Positions 9,030 through 17,904 of a stretch of DNA of 64,000 nucleotides are shown piece by piece. The translations under genes were made by a program, and so were the position numbers. The DNA comes from Chloroflexota bacterium (GTDB taxonomy: Bacteria > Chloroflexota > Anaerolineae > UBA7937 > B3-Chlor): NCBI GenBank assembly GCA_030603665.1, contig JAUVXJ010000001.1, positions 124,001 to 188,000 on the forward strand, written 5' to 3'. Every line of letters starts with the position of its first letter. The stretch's first letter is position 1. The notes under the pieces are model-generated. The model had not been told where the DNA came from. It made no database searches and saw only the letters and a program-made list of their open reading frames with translations.

Positions 9030-9296
9030 TCACTTCAGCCAGACACTTGCAGCCTCAGCAACTTCTGGTCTGGGAAGAAGCGTTATCGCCCTGTCCGCGC
9101 ATGCCGCCCTGCAGACGCCGCACCCGAAACACCTGGTGGGGTCGATATAGACCTTGGATAGTGTGGAGGAGTAGAATTGGGCGCCGAACTGACACTGAGC
9201 CATACAGGACTTGCACCCCGTACAAAGGAGATACGATGGCAGGGGCGCCCCTGTATCGCACGAGCACATTATAGCACAACTTAAACACCCTGTCAA
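9030..9296 (-). pseudogene. Relic of a dicluster [4Fe-4S] ferredoxin-type protein
   Basis: The minus-strand frame ends at 9030 and encodes two complete cluster motifs: CTGCKSCMAQC, and CFGCGVCRAAC within the segment VYIDPTRCFGCG. These are typical of the C-terminal ferredoxin part of larger Fe-S proteins. Upstream of CTGC the frame continues only into sequence overlapping a promoter, with no ATG/GTG/TTG in a ribosome-binding context downstream of that promoter. I therefore read it as an N-terminally truncated remnant. A short functional ferredoxin starting from CTG near 9242 cannot be excluded. Confidence 0.55.
9268..9296 (-). promoter_or_regulatory. Consensus sigma70-type promoter
   Basis: On the minus strand TTGACA (9296-9291) is followed after exactly 17 bases by TATAAT (9273-9268), a perfect match to both consensus boxes. 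It points into the ferredoxin relic. With no good start codon downstream, it may be a leftover or drive an untranslated RNA. Confidence 0.75.
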
Positions 9297-9747
9297 TAGG
9301 GTATGGGCGCGATTCCCTACTGATCCCGCAGGAGTTCCCCATTATGGCACTTCCCCCGAGCATGCCGGGATACGCTGCTCTGCAGCTGTGGTTTGAGAGG
9401 TTCAAGCCGGGTCACAGCGTGAGTCGAGCAAGGCGGGGCTCTCCCGAGCATCCAGAGTAGGCCGAGCTGAAGCCGGGGCAGTGTCGAAGGGTAGGATATT
9501 GGGATGTTGCGAACCCTGGCTGCAACTAGGCGCGAATCACCGAGACGGAGCCATCGGGTGGTCAATCTCCAGTGCAGAAGAGAGACCGCCGCCGGTCACG
9601 AAGAGCAGTGAGGTGTGCTACTGTCGGAATCAGGCCGCTTCCCAGGTGTGCAGGTCATGTCGTAGCTTGACTCCGGCCACTCGAGGAGAGGTGGGGCGTG
9701 GTCGAGCGTCTGCACAGAGAAACGCTGGCGCCACGTCAGGCGCTCCA

Positions 9748-10611
9748 TCAGTCCTTCTTGCCACGACTGCGCGCGGCGTCCAAGCCCTTCCTGGCGACTT
9801 TGATGGCGATGCCCCCGCCTGGCACCAAGAGGTCTACCGCATCCACCCCTACGTCGAACAGGAACTCCGCGTCTATGACCTTGCCCAGGTACTGCTGGAA
9901 GGTCTTGCCACCGGACCTCAATTCGCCCGTCAGCGCGTCGCATTCCATGATGGCTTCCTTCTCCTTGGAGAGCCACCGGTACTGAAAGGCGTACACGGGA
10001 CGGTAGTAGAGATCCACACGCTCAACCTCGACCTTCTCCTCCACGATGCGATCCGCCTGGACGCTCTTGATCATCCCCGCCAGCATCTCACGCACAATGG
10101 CCGACGCCCGGGCCTGGGGCGGCACGACGATGCTCCCCGCGGGCGCGAAACTGTCGAGGTCTTCCTCCGCGATCGTGGCGGCGGGAAACTTCAGATAGTC
10201 CGCCAAGTCTGGAGCCGTGTCGCCGGTCATGCCCTCCACGAAGCGTTCCTGGTGTTCCTCCTCTACGCAGTGGTCAATGCCGGTGATGGTGATGGAGCCG
10301 CCATCTGCGGTGTACTCTGTGCCTTCGATGGTCACGGACTCCACCTCAGGGCCACTCGTGGCAACTGAGTATGGGGAGGTGCGGTCATAGATGTAGTGCG
10401 CGGTGCAGACCACGTGCCAGAAGGGCTGGTAACGGTGTTCTTTGTATGCCAACTCAAACTCGTCGTCCTTCGACTGCTGTAGCAGCCGAGTCATCTTGGT
10501 GATGGTGCCGAAGGCATCGCCCTTCTTGCTCCAGGCACGACCCTCAGCCTGCTCCATCGAGATCTGTTCCTCGAGCAGCAGAGCTCGCTCATCTGCGACA
10601 GTGATTTGCAT
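9748..10611 (-). CDS. Hypothetical protein, 287 aa
   Basis: A soluble protein with no signal peptide; I do not recognise its family. It opens with an acidic helix, then an aromatic-rich strand region (HRYQPFWHVV..YIYDR). A second similar strand region lies near 195-215 (LYYRPVYAFQYRW) and is followed by ECDALTGEL, the sort of pattern seen where a fold is repeated. The C-terminus is Gly/Val rich and then basic. The start ATG 10611 has GGGGAGG about 9 nt upstream. It lies alone on the minus strand between a ferredoxin relic and PEP-CTERM genes on the other strand, so context gives no functional clue. Confidence 0.7.
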   Translation of the reverse strand: MQITVADERALLLEEQISMEQAEGRAWSKKGDAFGTITKMTRLLQQSKDDEFELAYKEHRYQPFWHVVCTAHYIYDRTSPYSVATSGPEVESVTIEGTEYTADGGSITITGIDHCVEEEHQERFVEGMTGDTAPDLADYLKFPAATIAEEDLDSFAPAGSIVVPPQARASAIVREMLAGMIKSVQADRIVEEKVEVERVDLYYRPVYAFQYRWLSKEKEAIMECDALTGELRSGGKTFQQYLGKVIDAEFLFDVGVDAVDLLVPGGGIAIKVARKGLDAARSRGKKD

Positions 10612-10807
10612 ATCTCAATACCTCCCCCATCTTAAATGGTCAAGACCCGGCGATTCGACTCACCCTGCGATTCTCGAGAATGATACCATACTCAGTCTGT
10701 GTCGTCCAGCGGAGAGCGGAGAGACGTGAGGCCAATGGCTAGCGGCGGTGAGTAGCTGGAATGCTTTCTTATCAGTCTCAAGACATGGTTGCGCCCGAAT
10801 CCCGAGA

Positions 10808-10906
10808 GAGGAGTTTGTTCCCGAGCCCGGCACCGTGCTGCTTCTGGGCAGCGGCCTACCAGGGCTGGCGGGGTACGCCACCCTTCGCTGGAGAACGAGG
10901 GAGTAG
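10808..10906 (+). pseudogene. Orphan PEP-CTERM sorting tail
   Basis: This frame encodes only the end of a PEP-CTERM protein: EEFVPEPGT, a hydrophobic Leu/Gly stretch, then RWRTRE and a stop. It closely matches, also at DNA level, the tail of the intact gene ending at 11740. Upstream the frame has no signal peptide or recognisable body, so it looks like the remnant of a deleted paralogue. A terminator hairpin still follows. Confidence 0.7.
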
Positions 10907-10933
10907 CTCACCTTCCGAAGTCTAAGAATCCAT

Positions 10934-10958
10934 GGGCCGTCCCCTCGCGGGGCGGCCC
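10934..10958 (+). terminator. Rho-independent terminator after the PEP-CTERM relic
   Basis: GGGCCG and CCCC pair with GGGG and CGGCCC around a TCGC loop with one bulged T, followed by TTCTGTTT. It sits 28 bp after the stop of the relic. Confidence 0.65.
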
Positions 10959-11052
10959 TTCTGTTTGTGCGCAGGAGGCGACAGCAGGGGCATGCTAGTC
11001 TTTCGCCAGCGTCCTGGACCCTTGGACAACAGCACATTTGGCGCTTGGGGTC

Positions 11053-11081
11053 TTGACAGCGATTCTGTAATGTGCTATACT
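11053..11081 (+). promoter_or_regulatory. Sigma70-type promoter of the PEP-CTERM gene
   Basis: TTGACA (11053-11058), a 17-base spacer, then TATACT (11076-11081), about 50 bp upstream of the start codon at 11132. Confidence 0.8.
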
Positions 11082-11131
11082 GTGACCGAGATTGTCCGGC
11101 GCGGAGTAATAGATACCAAGGAGGGACGGAG

Positions 11132-11740
11132 ATGAAGAGGCACTGGCTAAGAGGCGTGTTGTTGGGCCTGAGTTTAGCACTGCTGCTGGCCGGCGGGGTG
11201 GCCCTGGCCCAGGGACTCACGGTCACGGCAGACCAAGATTGTTTCGAATGCTGGCCGAGGACCGCCGGCTGGCCTCCACCGGCGAGCCACACGGTCGAAC
11301 TGACCGTGGATGGATATGCTACAGACGAGTGGCTCTGTGCGCGACTGACCATGGAGGGCATGTTCTGGGACGAGGGCTGTTGGGGTCCGCTACTGCCAGG
11401 CCCCCCCTGCACCGCGGAGATTTCAGTCGAGTGCCAGACGATGCAGGTTATCACGACTAGCGACTGCTATGCAAACAATGCCGCGGCGTTTGGCGGGGAG
11501 GTCGGGCCTGCCGTACCTCATGCGGTGTATGGCGAGTGGGTCTGGAAGACGATCCAGGAAGACGAGGAGGGTGGGATGGTGACTGATGGTCCTGTCTTCG
11601 CCAGCTTCAGGTTCGCCGAGGATTGCACACCTGTAGTAGAAGAAGAGTTCGTCCCCGAGCCTGGCACCATCTTGCTCTTGGGCAGCGGCCTAGCTGGCCT
11701 TGCAGGATACGCCACCCTTCGCTGGAGAACAAGACAATAG
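11132..11740 (+). CDS. PEP-CTERM domain surface/secreted protein (202 aa)
   Basis: The start ATG 11132 follows AAGGAGGG at ideal spacing; the frame is open upstream, but a signal peptide begins here (basic MKRHWLR, a Leu/Gly-rich core, cleavage near ALAQG). The body is cysteine- and tryptophan-rich with no known domain. The C-terminus is a PEP-CTERM sorting signal: VPEPGT, a hydrophobic segment with LGSGLAGLAG, then basic RWRTRQ. Such tails are processed by an exosortase (not in this window) during export to the envelope. The gene is a single transcription unit with a consensus promoter upstream and a strong terminator downstream. A relic of the same tail lies 800 bp upstream. Confidence 0.85.
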   Translation: MKRHWLRGVLLGLSLALLLAGGVALAQGLTVTADQDCFECWPRTAGWPPPASHTVELTVDGYATDEWLCARLTMEGMFWDEGCWGPLLPGPPCTAEISVECQTMQVITTSDCYANNAAAFGGEVGPAVPHAVYGEWVWKTIQEDEEGGMVTDGPVFASFRFAEDCTPVVEEEFVPEPGTILLLGSGLAGLAGYATLRWRTRQ

Positions 11741-11768
11741 TCGTATGACGCCGACTTGAGACGTAGCA

Positions 11769-11793
11769 GGGCCATCCCTGAATGGGATGGCCC
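11769..11793 (+). terminator. Rho-independent terminator
   Basis: A perfect 10-bp stem GGGCCATCCC / GGGATGGCCC with a 5-base loop is followed by TTTTCTC. It terminates the PEP-CTERM gene. Confidence 0.85.
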
Positions 11794-12283
11794 TTTTCTC
11801 TTGCCATGGCGCAGCACCTGGCGAGCCACAGCCTGCGCAGCGCCGTCCCACCCCTACCAAGAGCTGTGCGGTCGGAGGTTATGTCTAGGACCTACCTGGC
11901 TCGTGATGGCGTTGGCGAGCGTCTGCGACGGGTTATGTCGAGCTCCCACCTGATGATGACCTCGATGCCCGCACGCGAGTCGGTGGTGTCCATCCCGTTC
12001 ATGGATGCCCCTTTTCCTTTTCGTGCGGAGCTGAACACTTGCCCGGCCAGCTCAATGTGGCAACAGAGCGACGCCAGCTGTGTGAGTCGCCCCGCCTGGA
12101 GTACCTATCCACAGGAGCCGTGTGTAGCGGGCAGGTGCAGCACGTCCGCTAGTGCTCGGGACTCTCTGCCTACTGGCCGAATGCCTCAGTAGCTCCCTAG
12201 CGAGTTTGACACCAACGCGGCACCGTGTTAGGATATGCGCCTGCTCGAGCCCAGAAACACAGAACTGAGATAGCGAGGTCTAG
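11794..12283. other. Gene-free stretch
   Basis: About 490 bases in which I see no supportable gene, repeat or RNA. Small open frames lack ribosome binding sites and protein-like composition. Confidence 0.4.
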
Positions 12284-12937
12284 ATGACTGGAAAACGAAG
12301 CTGGATTCTCATCGTGGTGCTGGCCGCAGTCGTTCTGTCGTTGCCTGCATGCTCCGGGGCGGACACGCCCACGCCAACAGCCACACCTTTGCCGTCAACG
12401 CCGACACCGATGGTTGTGCCGGCCGAGCCCGCAGCCACACCGACTCCCACGCCTACGCCACCAGCTCCGAGCGGGCCTCCGCCCACGCCGGAACCGCCGA
12501 GATCCCCGTGTGCGGGTGTCAGCGGCCAGATCGAGGTCCGGGTCCTCGCGGGACCTGCGGACGCCGTGGGATTGGAGCCGTTGGCGGTGGGTAGTCTTCC
12601 TTTCTCCGTAGTCACCAGCGAAGCGCCCTTCGCCATCCAAGGCGGGGGCGACATCTCGTACGCAGACGTCCTGGTCGAGGAATGGGGGACGTACGAGGTC
12701 ACGCTGGACCTACGGACCACCATCAGCGGGGAGTGTGTTGTTGGAGCAGAAGGCCCTACTCTTCAGCTGGCTCTGGACATGGCAGGACAGCAAATGGTGG
12801 AGGTCGAAGCGGAAGGCTTCCAGGGTGAGTATCCATGGTCGGGAGAGCTGTCCTTAGATCTGAGTTTTCCCCTCGTCGATGGCGCGACGGCACAGGGAGA
12901 AGGGTGGGTTCTGGTTCTCCATCTGGACAGTGTGTAG
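12284..12937 (+). CDS. Lipoprotein with Thr/Pro-rich linker (217 aa)
   Basis: An N-terminal lipoprotein signal (basic TGKR, a hydrophobic core, then LPACSG with the lipid-accepting Cys near 23) indicates membrane anchoring outside the cytoplasm. Residues about 28-75 form a Thr/Pro/Ala repeat linker (TPTPTPPAPS type). The remaining ~140 residues are a beta-rich domain (IEVRVLAG, YEVTLDLRTT, LSLDLSFPLVDG) with two or three cysteines and no family I recognise. The start ATG 12284 follows GCGAGG. Its role is unknown; a cell-surface binding or structural protein is the likely class. Confidence 0.75.
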   Translation: MTGKRSWILIVVLAAVVLSLPACSGADTPTPTATPLPSTPTPMVVPAEPAATPTPTPTPPAPSGPPPTPEPPRSPCAGVSGQIEVRVLAGPADAVGLEPLAVGSLPFSVVTSEAPFAIQGGGDISYADVLVEEWGTYEVTLDLRTTISGECVVGAEGPTLQLALDMAGQQMVEVEAEGFQGEYPWSGELSLDLSFPLVDGATAQGEGWVLVLHLDSV

Positions 12938-13489
12938 GAGCTGGACTGGGCGCGTGCGGGGAGTACCGCAGGCTGGCGATCGAGCGGGGGACGAGAGATC
13001 TCTCCCGTCGCTTGTGTTTCTCCATCACACGGTCACCACCGTCGTTACCGGGCAGGGACGTCCAACGATGCTCACCCCACCTCCGCATCTTCTCAGCGAC
13101 GCCAAGCAGAACGGTGAATATGGCCTGCAATCGTGCTCTGAGGCCACCAGAGCCTGTTTAAGGCCTGGTTTGGCCCGGATGAAGGCCCAGAGATATGGCC
13201 CGCCTGGTCAAGACGTCAAGTTTGGTCGGGATGGACGCCCAGTCCGAGCCGTGTGGGCCCCCGCTGTTCCACGAGGCGCAATCTCTCCCGGGTTAGCCCT
13301 CCATTCGTCACACTGCCGGTCCAAATGCGCAGGGGCGGTACGGCGCGCTGGCGTTGAGGTTGTCAAACGACGCGTCTGCATGTTCCCCATCGTGTGATCC
13401 GGCGCCCGCTGCCACGTCGCCCTGCCCCAGGCCGTCGTCCACAACGTCGATCAGCCTCTCGCCGTTGACCCCTCCAGTTGGCACCGGTT
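12938..13489. other. Gene-free stretch
   Basis: About 550 bases between a plus-strand lipoprotein and the convergent minus-strand deaminase gene. I find no supportable gene, strong terminator or repeat here. Confidence 0.4.
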
Positions 13490-14821
13490 TCAGCCTGGAT
13501 AGCGGCGCATGGAACGCATGGGTTGCCCTACCAGGCGGAAGGCGCGGCGTTCGGCCTCCCATCGGATGCGGTCCACATCCAGGGTCAGGTACTCTCCCCG
13601 CGCGTACAGGAGCTGGCCGTCGGCCCAGACGTACGCCACATCTGAAGGGTGACTGGCGTAGACGACTCCCGCTGCAAGGTCGTGCCGGGGGATCCAGTGG
13701 CTGGCTGTCGTGTCCAGGAGAATCAGATCGGCTGGATGCCCCGGGGCCAGTACCCCACTGCCCTCGAACCCCATGGCCGCTGCCGGAGCCTGCGTCGCCA
13801 GCCGAAGGAGTTGAGACCTTGGCAGCGCCTCGGGATCTCTCTGGGCCCCCTTCTGCACCAGTCCTGCGATACGCATCACCTCCAGCATGTTCAGGTCGCT
13901 ATTGGACGCGGGCCCGTCAGTGCCCAGGGCCACGTTGACCTTGTTGCCGAGCATGAGCGCAAGAGGGGGCATCTCCATGGCCAGCTTCTGGTAGGTCTTG
14001 GGGGTATGGGCCACCCAAGAGCCTGTCTCTGACAGGAGTTCCACGTCGTCTGGGGTCAACACGTTGCAGTGGGCCACCAGGGTTGGCTCCGGCAGATCCA
14101 GGAGTCCCAGCGACGCTGCGTAGGCCACGGGGGTCATGCCGTGCGTGGCCATCGATTGCTCCATCTGCTCGTGGGATTCGCTAAGGTGGAAGTGGGCACC
14201 CACACCTACGCGGTGCGCCTCCTCAACGAAGCGCTGCAGAAGCTCCGGAGGGGCCATGTACAAAGAGTGCGGGCCCATGGTCGTCCGGATCCGCCCCTCC
14301 GCAGCGCCCTGCCACCGCTCCACGAAGGCCACGGTATCTTCGAAGCTCTTACGCCCCAGTTCATGCTCCGCTCCCATGCCGAAGTGACACCAGGCGAGGA
14401 GCGCCTTCATGCCGCTTTCCTCAACCGCACGCGCCGTTTGGTCCATCCAGAAGTAGTGATCTGCAAAGCCAACCGTACCGCTTGCGATCATCTCACAGCA
14501 AGCCAGGGCCGCACCCCAGTAGACGTCTTCCTCCTTCAGTGCCGATTCTGCCACCCAGATCTTGTCATTGAGCCATCGCTCGAAGGGGAGATCCTCTGCC
14601 CAGCCGCGTTCAAGGGTCATGGCAGCGTGGGTATGGGCGTTGAAGAAGGCGGGGAGCGCAACCAATTCGGAGCCATCAACGACGGAATCCGGGGCGAAGT
14701 CTGGAGGCGCCTGGCCTACCGTCAGTATGCTGCCTTCCTCCAGTGTTATCTCGACGCTGTCAAGCAGGCGGTCCTCTCCATCCAGGGTAATGGCGGATAC
14801 GTCACGAATCAGGGTTCGCAT
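13490..14821 (-). CDS. mtaD: Amidohydrolase, S-adenosylhomocysteine / 5-methylthioadenosine deaminase type
   Basis: 443 residues, the usual MtaD length. Metal-binding H63 and H65 lie in NAHTHAAM. A later HFHLSESHEQ segment, VAHCNVL and LGTDGPASN provide the other expected metal and substrate residues of the amidohydrolase/ATZ-TRZ deaminase group. The closing GHPADLILLD segment is the typical C-terminal beta-sandwich signature. The predicted reaction is hydrolytic deamination of S-adenosylhomocysteine, 5'-methylthioadenosine or a related purine nucleoside in the cytosol. Start ATG 14821 follows GGAGGGAG. It is the last of three minus-strand genes (aldo/keto reductase, protease, this). Exact substrate is uncertain, since chlorohydrolases look similar. 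Confidence 0.8.
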   Translation of the reverse strand: MRTLIRDVSAITLDGEDRLLDSVEITLEEGSILTVGQAPPDFAPDSVVDGSELVALPAFFNAHTHAAMTLERGWAEDLPFERWLNDKIWVAESALKEEDVYWGAALACCEMIASGTVGFADHYFWMDQTARAVEESGMKALLAWCHFGMGAEHELGRKSFEDTVAFVERWQGAAEGRIRTTMGPHSLYMAPPELLQRFVEEAHRVGVGAHFHLSESHEQMEQSMATHGMTPVAYAASLGLLDLPEPTLVAHCNVLTPDDVELLSETGSWVAHTPKTYQKLAMEMPPLALMLGNKVNVALGTDGPASNSDLNMLEVMRIAGLVQKGAQRDPEALPRSQLLRLATQAPAAAMGFEGSGVLAPGHPADLILLDTTASHWIPRHDLAAGVVYASHPSDVAYVWADGQLLYARGEYLTLDVDRIRWEAERRAFRLVGQPMRSMRRYPG

Positions 14822-14919
14822 TCTCCCTCCAGTGGTCGCCCGACAGCGCTGGACCTGTGTTATTCCTTGTCAGACGGAGCCTTGAGCCGTGAGCCGCCGC
14901 ACATGGGGTGATGGAAAGA

Positions 14920-16431
14920 CTAGGAGAGCGGGGGCCTTCGCCTCTTGTAGGCAAAGCAGACGCCCAGGCCCAGCGGCAGGACCAACCAGGGCACGCATAG
15001 GTCGGCCTGAAAATGGGCGGTTGCGCTCTTATGGGAGTCCACGACGATGGTCACCGCATTCCCTTCTCCGGTGGCCGCGCCGCTCCAGTTGACGAAGTGC
15101 CATCCTGAAGACTCCCGTGCAACCAGGTGTACTTCCGTGCCCGGCTCGTACAGATCCCCCGGGCAGTTGGGCGGAGGGTCAAGCGCGATCGATCCTGCGC
15201 CGTCTGGAACCACACCAGTTTCCAGACTGTAGCATCTGGAGGGCACGTACACCACGTGATTAGCTCCGTAGCCCACATTGCTGACGCCATACGCGATGCG
15301 CATGTATCCTGCCTCTCCCCAGTCCGGTCCCCAGGAGTTCCTGAGGATCCACACGCCGGCGTCCCCCTGGTCATCGTCCCAGCCCACCAGGACCACAGCA
15401 TGGTTCACCAGTACGCATCCAGGGCCGTCGAATACGCCCCCCGTGTAGCTCTGGAAGGCGGAATTCACACAGACGGCAGTGGAGATGGGGCCGTGCTCGT
15501 AGATCGCCCGTCTTATGTCAACAGCAGGCGCAATGCCCCACTCGTCCCCGACGAAGCGCCATGCCTGAATCTGGTACTCATGGGGGTGGGGAGGCGCGCA
15601 AGATTCATCCCGTGCCGCGTACGGGAAACTGGCCTCTCTCACGCCACCGGCCCCATCTTCTCCCGGCGGCACCTTCCAGGCATGATAGTCGTGCGCCCAC
15701 AATCCGCCGTTGCAGCCCCAGCCCTCCGTGTTGCACGAGACCAGGTACTGCTCGGAGAGATCCTCGTGACTGCCCTCCCGGATAAGCACGTTCAGTTCCA
15801 AGGGGCCGACCGCGGCGAAGGCCCAGCAACTCCCGCACTGCCCTTGGTCCTTCACAGCGGTGCATCCGCCCAGATCGCACCAGTTGAACGCCGGAGGAAG
15901 GTCCTGTGCTGCTTGTTCATCTCGAGGTGCGGGGGCATCGGCGAGGGTGCTCGGGGTTGGAGACCTCTGTGGGCCGGTGAAAGGGCCCTGCGCTCGTACT
16001 TGAACACGAAAGGTACCCGCTGGTTGCAGATCTGGTTCCCAGGGACGGCGATACTCCAGCGTCAGGGTGGAGTCGCCCTCGCGCACGCCTTCGAAGCGCA
16101 GAATCTGGGTTCCCGGTGCGCCCAGCAGATCCGACCCTGGTTCAAACTCCACAACGCCTGCCTGGCGCAGGACGGGTTCGTGGCCCGGTTCAGACATCTG
16201 CCAGCCGTAGCCGGTGGACGGATTGGCCTGGAGCCTGACCACTAATAGCTGGTCTTCGCCAAGCTCGATCTCCTGGCCATCGTCGGCAGCGGTGACCACG
16301 ATCTCTTCCGCGGGAGGCTCCTGCGTGGGTGGCGCGGCGAGGACCGTCGTTGCCATCGCCAGTGCTATTCCCACGGCCAGCGCGACCGCGCCACTTGCTA
16401 CCAATGTACCCACGTTGGTGCGAGGCCTCAT
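14920..16431 (-). CDS. Papain-family (C1A) cysteine protease with built-in chagasin-type (I42) inhibitor domain
   Basis: 503 residues. A signal peptide (1-32) is followed by a chagasin/I42-like domain (about 43-147) with NPSTGYGW at 70-77 and a Trp-rich YRRPWEP loop, both hallmark loops of I42 inhibitors. A Pro-rich linker leads to the C1A domain: oxyanion Q197, nucleophile C202 in QCGSCW, H344 in VNHAVVLVGW and N365 in NSWG, so the catalytic set is complete. After it come a bacterial beta-repeat (about 405-475, GWHFVNWSG) and a C-terminal hydrophobic segment plus Lys/Arg tail, which should anchor the protein to the membrane. Start ATG 16431 follows GGAGAGG. The in-chain inhibitor probably acts as a propeptide-like regulator. 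A second chagasin fragment lies at 28698. Confidence 0.88.
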   Translation of the reverse strand: MRPRTNVGTLVASGAVALAVGIALAMATTVLAAPPTQEPPAEEIVVTAADDGQEIELGEDQLLVVRLQANPSTGYGWQMSEPGHEPVLRQAGVVEFEPGSDLLGAPGTQILRFEGVREGDSTLTLEYRRPWEPDLQPAGTFRVQVRAQGPFTGPQRSPTPSTLADAPAPRDEQAAQDLPPAFNWCDLGGCTAVKDQGQCGSCWAFAAVGPLELNVLIREGSHEDLSEQYLVSCNTEGWGCNGGLWAHDYHAWKVPPGEDGAGGVREASFPYAARDESCAPPHPHEYQIQAWRFVGDEWGIAPAVDIRRAIYEHGPISTAVCVNSAFQSYTGGVFDGPGCVLVNHAVVLVGWDDDQGDAGVWILRNSWGPDWGEAGYMRIAYGVSNVGYGANHVVYVPSRCYSLETGVVPDGAGSIALDPPPNCPGDLYEPGTEVHLVARESSGWHFVNWSGAATGEGNAVTIVVDSHKSATAHFQADLCVPWLVLPLGLGVCFAYKRRRPPLS

Positions 16432-16568
16432 CGGCGCCTCTCCAGCGTCACTATGTGTGCAATACGGGTATCTGCGCTCCAGCTTGCAGGCCCGTCTTGA
16501 CTGCGCTCAGCGTGAAGTCAGAGACTCTGCACCGCTAGAGCCCGTCGAGAGTGGCCGCGTTGCTGTCG

Positions 16569-17717
16569 CTAGCCGGTCCCCTCCTGAGCGAGCAGTTCGT
16601 CAGCCTTGGCCAGCCACTGGGGGATCTCGATCTGCTGCGGGCACTTCTCAAGGCATTCCTCGCACTCGACGCACTGGTCCGCTCGCTCCTTCTCCTCCAG
16701 CCAGCCATAGTTCAGCTTGGCCCTGGGCACATCGCCGTACACCACCGCGTCGTTGTAGCACTCAAAGATGCTGGGGATGTTGACGTTGTTGGGACAGGGC
16801 AAACAGTACCTGCAATCGGTGCAAGGGATGCGGGACAGCTTGCGGTATCGCTCTCGCACCCTGGCGATGACGCTCAGCTCCCCTTCCGTGAGAGTTCCCG
16901 GGCCGGATTCCCCGGCGCTGGCGATGTTCTGCTCCACCTGCTCCATGGTGCTCATACCGCTGAGTGCCAGCGAGACCTCTGGGTGGTTCCACACCCACTG
17001 GAGCGCCCAGTCGGCGGGGGTTCGCTTCTTCGGGGCGGAGTCCCAAATCCCCTGGACGCCCGGGGGCAGGTTCTGGGTGAGCAGCCCGCCCCGGATTGGC
17101 TCCATTATCACCACAGCCAGTCCCTTGCTGGCAGCGTATTCCAGGCCCTTGGTCCCTGCTTGATGCTCTATGTCCATGAGGTTGTACTGGATCTGGCAGA
17201 ACAACCACAGGTCGGAGCTGTCCACGATCTCCTGAAAGGCCTCGAAGTTGTCGTGGAAAGAAAAGCCCAGGTGCCGGATCCTCCCGTCGGCGATCGTCTT
17301 CTCCGCCCAGGGCAAGGCGCCCAGGTCTCGCATCTTCGGCCAGCTCTTGCCGTTCAGGCCGTGTAGCAGATAGAAGTCGATGTGATCGGTCTGCAGCCGC
17401 TCCAGTTGCTCGTCCAGGTAGCGATCGAAATGCTCGGGCTCCTCGACCAGCCAGCAGGGCAGCTTGGTGGCCAACTTGACCCGCTCGCGGTAGCCGTCCT
17501 GGAGCACTCGTCCCACGAACGGCTCGCTGGCTCCCTCATGATAGGCGTAGGCGCTGTCCACGTAGTTGACGCCTTGGTCGATGGCGTACCGGATCATGCG
17601 CGTTGCTTCCGGCTCATCGATCTTCCCTGGGTCGCCGCCGATCGTCGGCAACCGCATGGCGCCAAAACCCAGCGCCGAAGGTTTCCAGTCCAAGCGGCCA
17701 AAAGTGCGATACTTCAT
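16569..17717 (-). CDS. Aldo/keto reductase with C-terminal [4Fe-4S] dicluster domain
   Basis: 382 residues. The N-terminal TIM barrel begins MKYRTFGRLDWKPSALGFG and has the AKR active-site region NYVDSAYAYHEG (catalytic Asp/Tyr) and the Lys strand KLATKLP. The C-terminal ~90 residues contain CTDCRYCLPCP and CVECEECLEKCP, two ferredoxin-like cluster motifs seen in the anaerobe-associated AKR subfamily. It likely reduces a carbonyl substrate using electrons passed through Fe-S clusters in the cytosol; the substrate is unknown. Start ATG 17717 is supported by AAAGGAG at good spacing. Confidence 0.88.
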   Translation of the reverse strand: MKYRTFGRLDWKPSALGFGAMRLPTIGGDPGKIDEPEATRMIRYAIDQGVNYVDSAYAYHEGASEPFVGRVLQDGYRERVKLATKLPCWLVEEPEHFDRYLDEQLERLQTDHIDFYLLHGLNGKSWPKMRDLGALPWAEKTIADGRIRHLGFSFHDNFEAFQEIVDSSDLWLFCQIQYNLMDIEHQAGTKGLEYAASKGLAVVIMEPIRGGLLTQNLPPGVQGIWDSAPKKRTPADWALQWVWNHPEVSLALSGMSTMEQVEQNIASAGESGPGTLTEGELSVIARVRERYRKLSRIPCTDCRYCLPCPNNVNIPSIFECYNDAVVYGDVPRAKLNYGWLEEKERADQCVECEECLEKCPQQIEIPQWLAKADELLAQEGTG

Positions 17718-17904
17718 GCCACAGCTCCTTTGAATCTTGTTGCTGGCTGTTGCCAGGAATGCGCTTCATTCGGGGAACCGCCGTCCCCCGACTCAGGACT
17801 GTCCGTCCAGCCCAGCGCATTGTATCACAGGCGCGGACAAACGGTAAGGGAATGGGTGCAGGCGACAGGCAGCAGGCGGTCGGTTCTTGTACTCATGCTG
17901 GTCA

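Noticed and set aside
9481-10368. Plus-strand 295-codon ORF
   Set aside because: It lies antisense to the better-supported minus gene at 9748-10611, has no ribosome site, and its composition is shadow-like.
10660-11454. Minus-strand 264-codon ORF across the PEP-CTERM genes
   Set aside because: It is antisense to the promoter and coding sequence of the PEP-CTERM gene and to the orphan tail.
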